Both the position numbers and the translations under genes were made by a program. DNA of 30,749 nucleotides from Actinomycetota bacterium (lineage in GTDB: Bacteria; Actinomycetota; Actinomycetes; Nanopelagicales; Nanopelagicaceae). Positions 6,705 to 14,935 of this stretch are shown here, in pieces; position 1 is the first letter of the stretch, and each line of letters opens with the position of its first letter. The notes below the pieces were generated by a model that saw only the letters and a list, made by a program, of their open reading frames with translations, made no database searches and was not told where the DNA came from. The stretch is from the NCBI GenBank assembly GCA_009698045.1, contig WLRE01000003.1, forward strand, positions 1-30,749. Reading direction: 5' to 3'.

Positions 6705-8621
6705 ATGTTGATTGAGTTTGCGCCTTCCTCTGGCATCCCCGAGGTAAGTCCTTACGTGAGCTTTTTTCTACCAATAGTCAAAGATTTAAATATCCTTGCC
6801 GCAATTACCGTAGTTGGATTATTGATTACCGCCGCTTTTCTTATTCGTGAGGAGGCCGGCCGCCTCACCCTCGAAGCATTACGCATTAAAAGCTTGGCAT
6901 CCCTAGCCGTATCTATTTGGATTGTCACAGTACTCGGACAAACATTTCTCGAGATTTCTAATCTCTTTGCAGAACCGATAGTTGATTCCTTTGATCCTCA
7001 AGGATTGCGAGCATTCATTACACAAACAGCTCTGGGTAAGAGTTACTTCATAGCCTTTCTTGCAGGTTCACTCGTTCTCGCATTTTTGCCATATGTCCGC
7101 AGAGTTGGGGGAATAGTCATCGCACTAGCCCTGACTTTCATTGGTATTGCTGCGCCAATTTTCCAGAGCCATGCGAGCAGTTCTGGTAATCATGGAATCG
7201 CAATTGGATCCTTACTTTTTCATATTATCTTTATTTCCATCTGGGTCGGTGGCGTTATTGGACTCGCTGCCATCAAGCCATCCGAACGAGAAGCTTCCAT
7301 TTCTAGGTTTAGCTCCCTAGCACTCTGGTGCGCGATTGCTGTTTCTATCAGTGGCTCGGTCAATGCATGGACTCGATTAAATTTCTTCGCCGCATGGAGT
7401 AGTTTTTATGCACTTCTCGTCCTACTTAAAGTTTTGCTCACTGTAATTCTCATCGCAATTGGTGTGCGCCACAGAAGGTATATCAAAGCGAAATTACAGG
7501 GAACCCGAGCGCTCTTTCAGCTATTGACTGGTGAAATTTTGATTATGGCAATGACAGTTGCCATCGGTGGTTGGTTATCAACTACGCAGCCGCCGATTCA
7601 GAGCAATCTGCCAAAAGTTAGTACCGCTCTTGCGATTACGGGATTAGAGATGCCACCACCACCGACGCTCTCTCGAATTCTCTGGAGTTATGTTCCTGAT
7701 GGAACATTCCTCGGCATTTTGGTTCTTGCAACAGCGCTATATATTCGCGGAGTTGTGGTTCTTACAAGACGCGGCGATAAGTGGCCAGTGGGTCGGAGCG
7801 TTTCCTTTGCAATTGGTATCGCTCTCGCTGATTTTGCAACTAGCGGCGGCATCGGTGTTTATGCGCACTTTGCGTTCTCATTTCACATGATCGCTCACAT
7901 GATTCTAGGAATGATTGCTCCTATTGCATTCGTTTTAAGCGCGCCTATTACCTTGGCGCTTCGGACTCTTCCGCAAGGGCGCAATGCAGAAGAACGCGGA
8001 ATTCGCGCGCTATTTCTTGCCTTCCTTCACTCTCGATATTCAATTTTTATTACTAATCCACTTTCAGCGCTACTAATTTTTGATGGCTCACTATTCGCTC
8101 TTTATATGACGCCATTATTTGGAAAATTGATGCAGAGTCATAGTGGCCATCTATTTATGGATATTCACTTTCTTGCCGCCGGTTTTCTCTTCTTCCATGT
8201 GATTGTGGGAATAGATCCCAATCCAAGAAAAGTTCCGCACCTTGTCCAAATAGTCATTCTCTTTGCAGCAATGAGTATTCATGCATTTTTCTCGATTGCT
8301 CTAATGTCCGCTACTACTCAGATTGATGGTGGCTATTTCGCTAGCTTAGGTCGCCCATGGTGGCCAGACATGGTCAATGATCAACACACTGCAGGATCTA
8401 TTGGCTGGGCCATGAGTGAGATTCCTATTTTGATTGCTCTTGTGGCAACGTTTATTCAATGGGTTCGAGACGACGCCCGCGAGAGCAAGCGCATAGACCG
8501 CGCAGCAGCCCGCTCGGATGCAATGGGAACGCCAGATGAGCTCTCGGATTACAACAAATACCTTGCTTCTTTAGCCAAGCGAGATGCCAATCTCGGTGTA
8601 GACGATATGAAGAATTCCTGA
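6705..8621 (+). CDS. CopD / CtaG fusion membrane protein
   Basis: A 638-aa polytopic membrane protein. The first half (about 1-310) is a CopD-type copper-transport domain with many hydrophobic helices and the segment IFISIWVGGVIGLAAI. The second half (about 325-600) is a caa3-type cytochrome oxidase assembly domain (CtaG) with HMIAHMILGMIAPIAFVLSA, GHLFMDIHFLAAGFLFFH and GIDPNPRK; its histidines are the likely metal ligands. The tail after about 600 is hydrophilic and cytosolic. CopD-CtaG fusions next to CopC are common in Actinobacteria and are thought to move copper to the respiratory oxidase. It is probably translated with copC (5-base gap). Confidence 0.9.
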   Translation: MLIEFAPSSGIPEVSPYVSFFLPIVKDLNILAAITVVGLLITAAFLIREEAGRLTLEALRIKSLASLAVSIWIVTVLGQTFLEISNLFAEPIVDSFDPQGLRAFITQTALGKSYFIAFLAGSLVLAFLPYVRRVGGIVIALALTFIGIAAPIFQSHASSSGNHGIAIGSLLFHIIFISIWVGGVIGLAAIKPSEREASISRFSSLALWCAIAVSISGSVNAWTRLNFFAAWSSFYALLVLLKVLLTVILIAIGVRHRRYIKAKLQGTRALFQLLTGEILIMAMTVAIGGWLSTTQPPIQSNLPKVSTALAITGLEMPPPPTLSRILWSYVPDGTFLGILVLATALYIRGVVVLTRRGDKWPVGRSVSFAIGIALADFATSGGIGVYAHFAFSFHMIAHMILGMIAPIAFVLSAPITLALRTLPQGRNAEERGIRALFLAFLHSRYSIFITNPLSALLIFDGSLFALYMTPLFGKLMQSHSGHLFMDIHFLAAGFLFFHVIVGIDPNPRKVPHLVQIVILFAAMSIHAFFSIALMSATTQIDGGYFASLGRPWWPDMVNDQHTAGSIGWAMSEIPILIALVATFIQWVRDDARESKRIDRAAARSDAMGTPDELSDYNKYLASLAKRDANLGVDDMKNS

Positions 8622-8633
8622 GTTAATTGATAC

Positions 8634-9773
8634 ATGGAATCCCTAATCGCCGAAGAATATGAATCCCTACGCGAAAGTGTTCGCGCGCTAGCCACCAAGA
8701 AAATTGCTCCGTTTGCACACGAAGTCGATGAACAAGCGCGATTCCCACAAGAAGCTGCCGATGCCCTTAAGGCCGCCGGTCTATTTGCAGCACACGTTCC
8801 AGCAGAATTTGGTGGGGATGGCGCAGATGCTCTTGCGACCGTCATCATCATTGAAGAAGTAGCGCGCGTCTGTGGATCTTCTTCACTTATCCCAGCCGTA
8901 AATAAACTTGGTTCAGTTCCACTCCTTATTGCAGGCACGACCGATCAGAAGAAAAAATATTTACCACTACTCGTTAAAGGTCAAGGATTTTCCTACTGCC
9001 TCTCTGAGAGTGCTGCTGGTTCTGATGCGGCTGCGATGACAACTAAGGCGGTTAAGGATGGCGATTCCTGGGTTATTACTGGAAGCAAAAAATGGATTTC
9101 CAATGCCGGAGAGTCCGAGTTCTACACTGTCCTTGCTAGTACCGATCCTTCCAAAGGATCAAAGGGAATAACTGCTTTCATAGTAGAGAAAAGCGATACT
9201 GGAGTCTCATTTGGGGCACACGAGAAAAAGATGGGATTTCGGGGCTCACCGACTCGTGAAGTTTATTTTGACAGTGTGCACATAAATGATGATCGTCGCC
9301 TCGGTGAAGTTGGCTCTGGTTTTGCTTTAGCGATGCAGACTCTTGATCACACAAGAATTACTATTGCCGCACAAGCACTTGGAATCGCGCAAGGGGCGTT
9401 TGAAGTAGCGACGGCGTATGCCCACGAGCGCCAACAATTTGGTAAACCAATCTTTGATTTTCAAGGTGTGCAATTTATGTTGGCTGATATGGCGATGGGT
9501 ATTGCAGCGGCACGAGCACTGACTTATCAAGCTGCAGTTAAGTCTGAGCGCGGCGAAAAAGATCTAACCTTCTTCTCTGCCGCATCTAAATGTTTTGCAA
9601 CTGATATGGCGATGAAAGTAACGACGGATGCCGTTCAAGTACTCGGTGGTTATGGATATGTCTCAGATTTTCCAGTGGAACGAATGATGCGCGATGCAAA
9701 GCTAACTCAAATTTATGAAGGAACCAATCAAGTGCAGCGCGTTGTCATGGCGCGCCACTTAGACGACCTTTAA
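8634..9773 (+). CDS. Acyl-CoA dehydrogenase
   Basis: A flavin enzyme that forms the trans-2,3 double bond of acyl-CoA in fatty-acid or branched-chain amino-acid breakdown and passes electrons to ETF. N-terminal helical domain (about 1-120), central beta domain with CLSESAAGSDAAAMTT and SKKWISNAGES, and C-terminal helical domain with ARALTYQA and VQVLGGYGYVSDFPVERMMRDAK. The catalytic base is E362 in YEGTNQ. At 379 aa it is standard, closest in style to short-chain enzymes. It lies 12 bases after CopD-CtaG with no clear Shine-Dalgarno site. Its stop overlaps the convergent fthC stop by 4 bases. The chain-length preference cannot be read. Confidence 0.92.
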   Translation: MESLIAEEYESLRESVRALATKKIAPFAHEVDEQARFPQEAADALKAAGLFAAHVPAEFGGDGADALATVIIIEEVARVCGSSSLIPAVNKLGSVPLLIAGTTDQKKKYLPLLVKGQGFSYCLSESAAGSDAAAMTTKAVKDGDSWVITGSKKWISNAGESEFYTVLASTDPSKGSKGITAFIVEKSDTGVSFGAHEKKMGFRGSPTREVYFDSVHINDDRRLGEVGSGFALAMQTLDHTRITIAAQALGIAQGAFEVATAYAHERQQFGKPIFDFQGVQFMLADMAMGIAAARALTYQAAVKSERGEKDLTFFSAASKCFATDMAMKVTTDAVQVLGGYGYVSDFPVERMMRDAKLTQIYEGTNQVQRVVMARHLDDL

Positions 9774-10333
9774 GAATTTTTCGCGGTAAATCTCACAATC
9801 ATTTCAGGGGTTGCTACGGCGTCAAGTTTCTGGTCATGACTTTCGATGGGTAACTCTTCTGCAGTTAGCTCCCCTGAGTAAATCAGTCCAATCTTCCATC
9901 CGTGAATCTGGGTTAATGCGCGATCATAAGAGCCACCACCTTGGCCCAAGCGAAATCCAGAACGATTAGCGTGCAAAGTCGGAACAATTACCACATCAAT
10001 ACTTGCTGGATCTATTGGAGTTCCATCGCTAGGTTCGTAGATCTTTCCCTTTTTCTTAAGCGAACTAATCTCTCCATTCCATGAATACCAAAGCAGGCTC
10101 TTATCTGATTGCATCGCCGGTATAACTAGATCGATGCCCTTAGCAAGAATTGTTCGGTTTAATTCTGCGGTATCTGGTTCAGTTCCGTAAGAAAGATAAG
10201 AGGCTATTCGCGCAACTCCATTAAATTCTGCACTTGCCAGAATATGAAGCCATGAACCAGGGATATAAGTCAGCTCTCGCTCTCGCCGATAATGATTGCG
10301 CAATTCACTCTTGCTCATGCCCTTAGGTTCCAT
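9770..10333 (-). CDS. fthC: 5-formyltetrahydrofolate cyclo-ligase
   Basis: This enzyme uses ATP to convert 5-formyltetrahydrofolate into 5,10-methenyltetrahydrofolate, rescuing the stored folate. Visible features: basic N-terminus SKSELRNHYRRERE, substrate region ASYLSYGTEPDTAEL, and the ATP/Mg motif RLGQGGGSYDRAL. The 187 aa matches the family (also called YgfA or MTHFS). ATG 10333 is preferred over ATG 10318 because TACCGT on the minus strand ends 6 bases before it, predicting a leaderless mRNA. It is divergent from the glp gene, with 33 bases between, as in other Actinobacteria where these genes are neighbours. Confidence 0.93.
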   Translation of the reverse strand: MEPKGMSKSELRNHYRRERELTYIPGSWLHILASAEFNGVARIASYLSYGTEPDTAELNRTILAKGIDLVIPAMQSDKSLLWYSWNGEISSLKKKGKIYEPSDGTPIDPASIDVVIVPTLHANRSGFRLGQGGGSYDRALTQIHGWKIGLIYSGELTAEELPIESHDQKLDAVATPEMIVRFTAKNS

Positions 10334-10339
10334 AGAAAT

Positions 10340-10345
10340 ACGGTA
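10340..10345 (-). promoter_or_regulatory. Candidate -10 box for fthC
   Basis: The minus strand reads TACCGT, matching TANNNT, followed by 6 bases and ATG 10333. This is the spacing of a leaderless start, and no Shine-Dalgarno site is present. Confidence 0.45.
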
Positions 10346-10354
10346 TCTAAGAAG

Positions 10355-10360
10355 TAGGGT
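10355..10360 (+). promoter_or_regulatory. Candidate -10 box for glp
   Basis: TAGGGT followed by 6 bases and ATG 10367 matches TANNNT at leaderless spacing. It lies 10 bases from the divergent fthC box, so the two promoters would compete for polymerase. Confidence 0.45.
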
Positions 10361-10366
10361 TTAGTC

Positions 10367-11296
10367 ATGGAGCAAGAAATATCAGACGTCAGCACCGAGG
10401 AATTACTCGAAGCGCTGCTCGAGATCGCAACGCCCCTTGCCCCCTTCGATATGCCTCTACTGGATGCCCATGGCGCTAGTTTGTCTGAAGATATTTATGC
10501 CGGAGATCGACTGGTCCTGCGGACAGGGACTCGAATTCGCTCGACCCAGATCGGGTTAGCCGCTTCTATTGGACTCAATCGATTACCTACTCGACCACAT
10601 CCTCGAGTTGTAATTATTTCAGCCGGCGATGATTTGGTAGAACCAGGACAAGAACTATCTACCTACGAAGATGAGTTCGAGACTAATTCCTGGATGCTTA
10701 CTACCGCTGCGCGTGAAGCCGGTGCAACCACATATCGGGTCCATATGATTCCTGAAAATGAAGAGCAACTGCAGAGAGTTATTGAGGATCAACTTGTACG
10801 AGCCGATCTCATTGTTATTAGCGGGGAGTCCCACGATGAATCCTTCGAGCTAATTACCTCTGTCCTCAATAAATTAGGGTCGGTCGCTTCAGTTATTCCT
10901 CGCATGAGTGATACCGGTCGCCACAACTATGGCCTTATTGGACCAGATCAAACTCCAGTCGTGACCCTGCCTGGAGATCCAGTAGCCGCATACATCAGCG
11001 CTGAGATCTTTATTCGCCCCATGATTCGCACAATGCTCGGGGCTAAGAATATTTTTAGAAACAAGGTCACCGGCACCATGAAAAACTCAGCCGAAAGTGC
11101 GCTCGGAGTGCGCTCTTTTGTCCGAGCCGTTCTTACACCTAGCGCCTCTGGTTATTTGGTTACTGCTCTTCCAGAGCAGCAAGATCTCTTAGCGCTCTCA
11201 GATGCGAATGGTTTAATCATGATTAACGAGAGCCAGACCAGTTATAAGCCGGGCGATACCGTTGAGGTCTTGCTCATGGAGCGGAGCAATAACTAA
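10367..11296 (+). CDS. glp: Gephyrin/MoeA-like protein Glp, lacking subdomain II
   Basis: A homologue of MoeA (molybdenum insertase), but only 309 aa against about 400. An N-terminal piece ending LDAHGASLSEDIYA (about 32-45) runs straight into GDRLVLRTGTRI. The stretch that forms subdomain II in MoeA, including the FDNSAMDGYAV region, is absent. Subdomain III (about 75-225) keeps PRVVIISAGDDLVEPG and TNSWML. Two canonical motifs differ: SGGVSVG is SGESHDE (152-158) and LPGNPVS is LPGDPVA (201-207). Subdomain IV ends the protein. It is followed by rimJ and sepX, the setting of corynebacterial Glp, which binds FtsZ and a membrane partner (GLPR). A divisome role is therefore more likely than molybdenum insertion. 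The function is inferred from context and residue loss. Confidence 0.8.
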   Translation: MEQEISDVSTEELLEALLEIATPLAPFDMPLLDAHGASLSEDIYAGDRLVLRTGTRIRSTQIGLAASIGLNRLPTRPHPRVVIISAGDDLVEPGQELSTYEDEFETNSWMLTTAAREAGATTYRVHMIPENEEQLQRVIEDQLVRADLIVISGESHDESFELITSVLNKLGSVASVIPRMSDTGRHNYGLIGPDQTPVVTLPGDPVAAYISAEIFIRPMIRTMLGAKNIFRNKVTGTMKNSAESALGVRSFVRAVLTPSASGYLVTALPEQQDLLALSDANGLIMINESQTSYKPGDTVEVLLMERSNN

Positions 11297-11887
11297 GTGG
11301 AACGTGGCGCTTGGCCCATTGCAATAAAAGATGGAGATTTACTGCTCAAGCCTCTAAAACTCAAACATAAGCACCAGTGGGAATCGGTCCGCGCTCGCAA
11401 TCGAGATTGGCTTGATCCTTGGGAGGCGACCCGTCCCATTATCGATGGACGAGCGGATGTGGATGCAATCCTGCCCTCCTATTTTCAGATGATTCGCCAA
11501 TATGCCCGCGAAGCCAGAGCGATGCGATCAATCACCCTGGGTCTCTGGTTTACCGGGGCTGGTGCGCCTATTTTTATCGGGCAAATAACGCTGGGCGGAA
11601 TTGTCTTTGGGGCAATGCGTGGGGCACATATTGGGTACTGGATTGATGAAAAATATGGAGGGCGAGGGCTCACCACCCAGGCTGTAATAGCTATGACTGA
11701 ATATGGATTCTCAGAAATGCATCTGCATCGGATTGAAATTAACTTACGACCCGAAAATGGAGCGTCTGAAAAAGTTGCTCAAAAGGCGGGATATACCTAT
11801 GAAGGGGTGCGCCATCGCTATCTTCATATCAATGGAGATTGGCGCGATCACCTGACATATGTCAAAGAGAACCCGGATATTCGCTAA
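11297..11887 (+). CDS. rimJ: GNAT acetyltransferase, RimJ/RimL type
   Basis: An acetyl-CoA-dependent N-acetyltransferase. Its 196 aa show the GNAT core: GQITLGGIVFGAMRGAHIGY (beta-4 region), IGYWIDEKYGGRGLTTQAV with the acetyl-CoA loop GGRGLTT, and the RimJ-type HLHRIEINLRPENGASEKVA ending in GYTYEGVRHRYLHINGDWRDH. RimJ/RimL proteins acetylate ribosomal-protein N-termini in E. coli; the substrate here is unknown. The start is GTG immediately after the glp TAA, with GGAG elements inside the end of glp. It sits between glp and sepX, an order conserved in Actinobacteria. Confidence 0.9.
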   Translation: MERGAWPIAIKDGDLLLKPLKLKHKHQWESVRARNRDWLDPWEATRPIIDGRADVDAILPSYFQMIRQYAREARAMRSITLGLWFTGAGAPIFIGQITLGGIVFGAMRGAHIGYWIDEKYGGRGLTTQAVIAMTEYGFSEMHLHRIEINLRPENGASEKVAQKAGYTYEGVRHRYLHINGDWRDHLTYVKENPDIR

Positions 11888-11931
11888 TTTCAAATTCGGA
11901 CATACCGCTCAAATCCACTACTTTCTACGCT

Positions 11932-11947
11932 TAACCATTTATGGTTA
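11932..11947 (+). promoter_or_regulatory. 16-bp perfect inverted repeat and candidate -10 before sepX
   Basis: TAACCAT (11932-11938) and ATGGTTA (11941-11947) form a perfect inverted repeat around TT. It overlaps the -10-like TATGGT (11940-11945), which lies 8 bases before ATG 11954. It could be an operator overlapping a leaderless promoter, or a small hairpin. Confidence 0.35.
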
Positions 11948-11953
11948 CATTCC

Positions 11954-12685
11954 ATGGCCTCCGGTTTTATCTACCTCATCATCCTTGGGATGTGGGTGGC
12001 CTATTTTCTGCCGCGATGGATCTCCTCTCACGATGATGCATCGGGTCGAACTCAGGAACGTTATAAGAGTGCGATGCGAGTAGTTGCAGATAACGGTTCT
12101 AATTTTCCTGCTGCTGATACCGCACCAAGAGTAAATCGCGAGCAACAGCTCAATCAACGTCGAGTTATTTTCTCTTCACTTACTTTCACACTCGTACTTT
12201 CAGCGATAATGGTAGTTCTCGGATTTATTGCATTACCAATTCTTCTGATTCCAGTTTCTGCACTTGGAATTTACGTCGTTAACGTGCGACGTCAGATTAG
12301 AGTTTCGCAATTGAAAGCTCGTCGCGTTAGCGCATTCGCGCAAATAGGTGCTGCAAAAGTTATAACTGAACCAATCGAGCGAATTGCTGCCCCTATCAAT
12401 CATGAGCACTGGATTCCGCTCGCAGATCGTCCGGAAAATTCGGGTGTTGTGATTATTCCGAAAGAGTCGCCATCATGGCAGCCAATTCGAATTCCTGCGC
12501 CAACATATGTTTCAGCAGCAAAAGCTGTACCTTCACAACGCGTTATTGATTTAACTGTTCCGGGTAAATGGTTAGAAGAGCAGAAAGCTCTCTTGCATGC
12601 CGCGCTGCCTAATCGCGATGATCTCTTTGATCAGGAGTTAGCTAATGAAGCAGCAAAAGGACCTGATCAAGCAGTAAACGAATAA
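11954..12685 (+). CDS. sepX: SepX/GLPR-like divisome membrane protein
   Basis: A 243-aa membrane protein. The N-terminus SGFIYLIILGMWVAYFLPRW is a transmembrane helix, followed by a charged segment SSHDDASGRTQERYKSAMRV. This closely resembles the start of Streptomyces SepX as I recall it. Two further hydrophobic helices form a hairpin (about 72-110) before a basic stretch (NVRRQIRVSQLKARR) and a long soluble tail rich in Pro/Ala. SepX in Streptomyces and its relative GLPR in Corynebacterium are septation proteins, GLPR being the membrane partner of Glp. The family identity rests on this N-terminus plus the glp-rimJ-sepX order. There is no Shine-Dalgarno site. It converges on pmt with a 10-base gap. 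Confidence 0.78.
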   Translation: MASGFIYLIILGMWVAYFLPRWISSHDDASGRTQERYKSAMRVVADNGSNFPAADTAPRVNREQQLNQRRVIFSSLTFTLVLSAIMVVLGFIALPILLIPVSALGIYVVNVRRQIRVSQLKARRVSAFAQIGAAKVITEPIERIAAPINHEHWIPLADRPENSGVVIIPKESPSWQPIRIPAPTYVSAAKAVPSQRVIDLTVPGKWLEEQKALLHAALPNRDDLFDQELANEAAKGPDQAVNE

Positions 12686-12695
12686 TAGTTTTTAA

Positions 12696-14048
12696 TTAGA
12701 TCCACGAAGGAAACCACATATGTGTTGCCCATGAGGCATGGGGTATTGATATGCCCAAGTAGAGCGGTAAGAAATATAAGAAATTAAGCGCAACAATCAC
12801 CAGGCCAATGCCCAGCAGGTACCGCCTTATCGACAGCTCTTTCGCATCGCGCGCAGAGTTTAGGAAGACCCAAGCCACATAAACCAAAGTTAAGAGCAAG
12901 AACGGCTCAAAGGCGAGAGTATAAAAATAGAAAGTCGTACGTTTCTGATTGATAAACCAAGGTAAATAGCCTGCTCCCACGCTCAGCAAGAGAACTCCTA
13001 ATTTCCATTCCCGTCGGGCAATCCACATTCCGATTGCAACTACGAGTGCAATCGCAGCAGCCCACCACAGCAGAGGAGTTCCAAGCGCTAGTACTTCCTG
13101 TGAACACTCTTTCGCCCCACAAGCTGCACCTGTTTCATAATAGAAACTTGTGGGACGACCAAGAATTAACCAAGACCAGGGATTGGCGGAGTAAGGATGT
13201 GCATCAGTAAGAGAGGTATGGAATTGCAAGATTTCAAATTGGTAGTGCCACCAAGATCGAAATACGGCGGGGATAAAGGTAAATGTCCCATCTTTTTCAT
13301 CCGCCCAGGATCGACTCCATCCATTACGGTTGATGAACCATCCAACATAGGAAGAGATATAGATCAGTATCGGCAGAATCAGGTACTGAAATATTCGACT
13401 AGGAAAATTCGTAATAATCATTTTTCTTGCTGGTGATGCATCCTCTGCTGACTTATGTGATCTGTAATCAACATAAAGTACGAAGAGGAGGAAGGCGCAC
13501 ATGTAGTAGAGGCCGGTCCACTTTGTTGAAAGAGCTAAACCTAATGAGATTCCAGTAAGCCAGTGACGAGCAGAGATTAAAAAAAAGAATGTAGTTTGAA
13601 GAAAAAACATAAGGAATATATCGAGGAGCGCAGTTCTAGAATGCACGAGATGTAAGCCATCAAATGAAATAAGAAGCGCAGCTCCGACACTCAGAGCGTA
13701 GTTATTGAAGAGTTTCTTTGCTGTGAAATACATTAATAGAACCGAGGCGGTACCAATAATTGCGGCGCCAGCTCGCCAGCCAAATTCATTGAATCCAAAT
13801 AGCTTTATTCCTGCAGCAATAATCCATTTGCCAATAGGTGGATGAACGACAAATGAAGCCTCATTGGTGATTGCATCAATTTCAACGCCATGTTGTAGTA
13901 ATGAGTGAGCGTCTTTTGCGTAGTAGATCTCGTCAAAGATAAATCCTTTAATGGAACCCAAGCGCCAGAATCGCAAAATGAGGGCAAATATGGCGATACC
14001 CAGCGCCGTAACCCAATCTCGATACTTACTAAGCAGGGCCGAGGTCAT
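12696..14048 (-). CDS. pmt: Polyprenol-phosphate-mannose protein mannosyltransferase
   Basis: A GT39-family enzyme of the plasma membrane that transfers mannose from polyprenyl-phosphate-mannose to Ser/Thr of exported proteins. About 10-11 hydrophobic helices are visible. The catalytic Asp-Glu pair is D39-E40 in FIFDEIYYAKDAHSLL at the start of the first outer loop. The region around FVVHPPIGKWIIAAG and HSRTALLDIFLMFF is typical of PMT_2/PMT domains. At 450 aa it is shorter than the mycobacterial enzyme (about 520), with a reduced tail. The minus-strand TAGGCT box 6 bases before the ATG predicts a leaderless mRNA. It is divergent from rsmI, matching mycobacterial gene order. Confidence 0.9.
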   Translation of the reverse strand: MTSALLSKYRDWVTALGIAIFALILRFWRLGSIKGFIFDEIYYAKDAHSLLQHGVEIDAITNEASFVVHPPIGKWIIAAGIKLFGFNEFGWRAGAAIIGTASVLLMYFTAKKLFNNYALSVGAALLISFDGLHLVHSRTALLDIFLMFFLQTTFFFLISARHWLTGISLGLALSTKWTGLYYMCAFLLFVLYVDYRSHKSAEDASPARKMIITNFPSRIFQYLILPILIYISSYVGWFINRNGWSRSWADEKDGTFTFIPAVFRSWWHYQFEILQFHTSLTDAHPYSANPWSWLILGRPTSFYYETGAACGAKECSQEVLALGTPLLWWAAAIALVVAIGMWIARREWKLGVLLLSVGAGYLPWFINQKRTTFYFYTLAFEPFLLLTLVYVAWVFLNSARDAKELSIRRYLLGIGLVIVALNFLYFLPLYLGISIPHASWATHMWFPSWI

Positions 14049-14054
14049 AGATGA

Positions 14055-14060
14055 AGCCTA
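14055..14060 (-). promoter_or_regulatory. Candidate -10 box for pmt
   Basis: The minus strand reads TAGGCT, then 6 bases, then ATG 14048. It matches TANNNT at leaderless spacing. Confidence 0.42.
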
Positions 14061-14080
14061 AAGCCTGAGAGAATTAGCGC

Positions 14081-14935
14081 ATGCTTATTCTCGCTGCCGC
14101 CCCCTTGGGCAATGTGCAAGATGCCTCCGCACATCTGCGAGAGTCAATTCTTGCCGCCAAATATGTGGCCGCCGAGGACTCGCGTCGCTTTTCTAGGCTC
14201 TGCAAAGACCTAGGCGTAACACATTCGGCAAAAGTTATCTCCTTCTTTGAAGGAAACGAGATTGAGCGAATAGATGAACTGATGGCTATTTTAGAATCAG
14301 GAAATGATTTACTCGTCATAACAGATGCGGGCATGCCTGGAATAAGTGATCCTGGATATCGATTAATTCGCGCAGCTATCGAACGAAATATTGCGCTACG
14401 AGTTCTTCCTGGACCAAGTGCGGTGACGACAGCGCTCTTACTCTCGGGTGCACCTAGCGATCGATTCTGCTTTGAAGGATTTCCCCCTCGTACCGCTGGA
14501 GCACGACTATCTTGGTTTGAAAATCTTGCGCAAGAAGAGCGCACCATCATATTTTTTGAGGCACCACACCGTCTGCCCGAATCACTTGCTGACGCCCTTA
14601 CAGCTATCGGCTCTGAGCGAAAAGGTGCAATCTGCCGAGAGATGACTAAGACGTATGAAGAAGTTATCCGTGGCTCACTCGTGGAACTCTCGGAGTGGGC
14701 ACAAAGCCACGAAGTGCTCGGTGAAATCACCGTTGTGATTGAAGGCTTCGACCCTAGTTCAAAGAGCTATTCCCAAGAAGATCTCATCGCACTGGTACAT
14801 GCCAAGGAGAGCGCTGGAATTTCCCGCAAAGAAGCGATTGCCGATGTTGCGCACGATATTGGTGTTGCTAAGCGCAGCGTCTTTGATGCGATGGTGAAGA
14901 GCAAAAATGCTGCACATATCGAAGGTAAGATATGA
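14081..14935 (+). CDS. rsmI: 16S rRNA (cytidine-1402-2'-O)-methyltransferase RsmI
   Basis: RsmI 2'-O-methylates C1402 in the decoding centre of 16S rRNA using S-adenosylmethionine. It is a tetrapyrrole-methylase-fold protein. The N-terminal LILAAAPLGNVQDAS is the family's TPIGN region with a variant residue. AEDSRRF, DAGMPGISDPGYRL, LPGPSAVTTALLLSG and RFCFEGFPPR follow in order, and the C-terminal third contains FFEAPHRLPESL. Its 284 aa is standard. It is divergent from pmt, and its stop overlaps the metG start by 4 bases (ATGA), indicating translational coupling. Confidence 0.94.
   Translation: MLILAAAPLGNVQDASAHLRESILAAKYVAAEDSRRFSRLCKDLGVTHSAKVISFFEGNEIERIDELMAILESGNDLLVITDAGMPGISDPGYRLIRAAIERNIALRVLPGPSAVTTALLLSGAPSDRFCFEGFPPRTAGARLSWFENLAQEERTIIFFEAPHRLPESLADALTAIGSERKGAICREMTKTYEEVIRGSLVELSEWAQSHEVLGEITVVIEGFDPSSKSYSQEDLIALVHAKESAGISRKEAIADVAHDIGVAKRSVFDAMVKSKNAAHIEGKI

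Noticed and set aside
10367..11296. Glp deletion as an assembly or frameshift artefact
   Set aside because: The frame is open throughout, the junction is between sensible subdomain edges, and the divergence of the active-site motifs elsewhere in the protein is independent of the deletion.
12683..12700. T-run between sepX and pmt as a bidirectional terminator
   Set aside because: GTTTTTAATTAG has no GC-rich hairpin before it on either strand.
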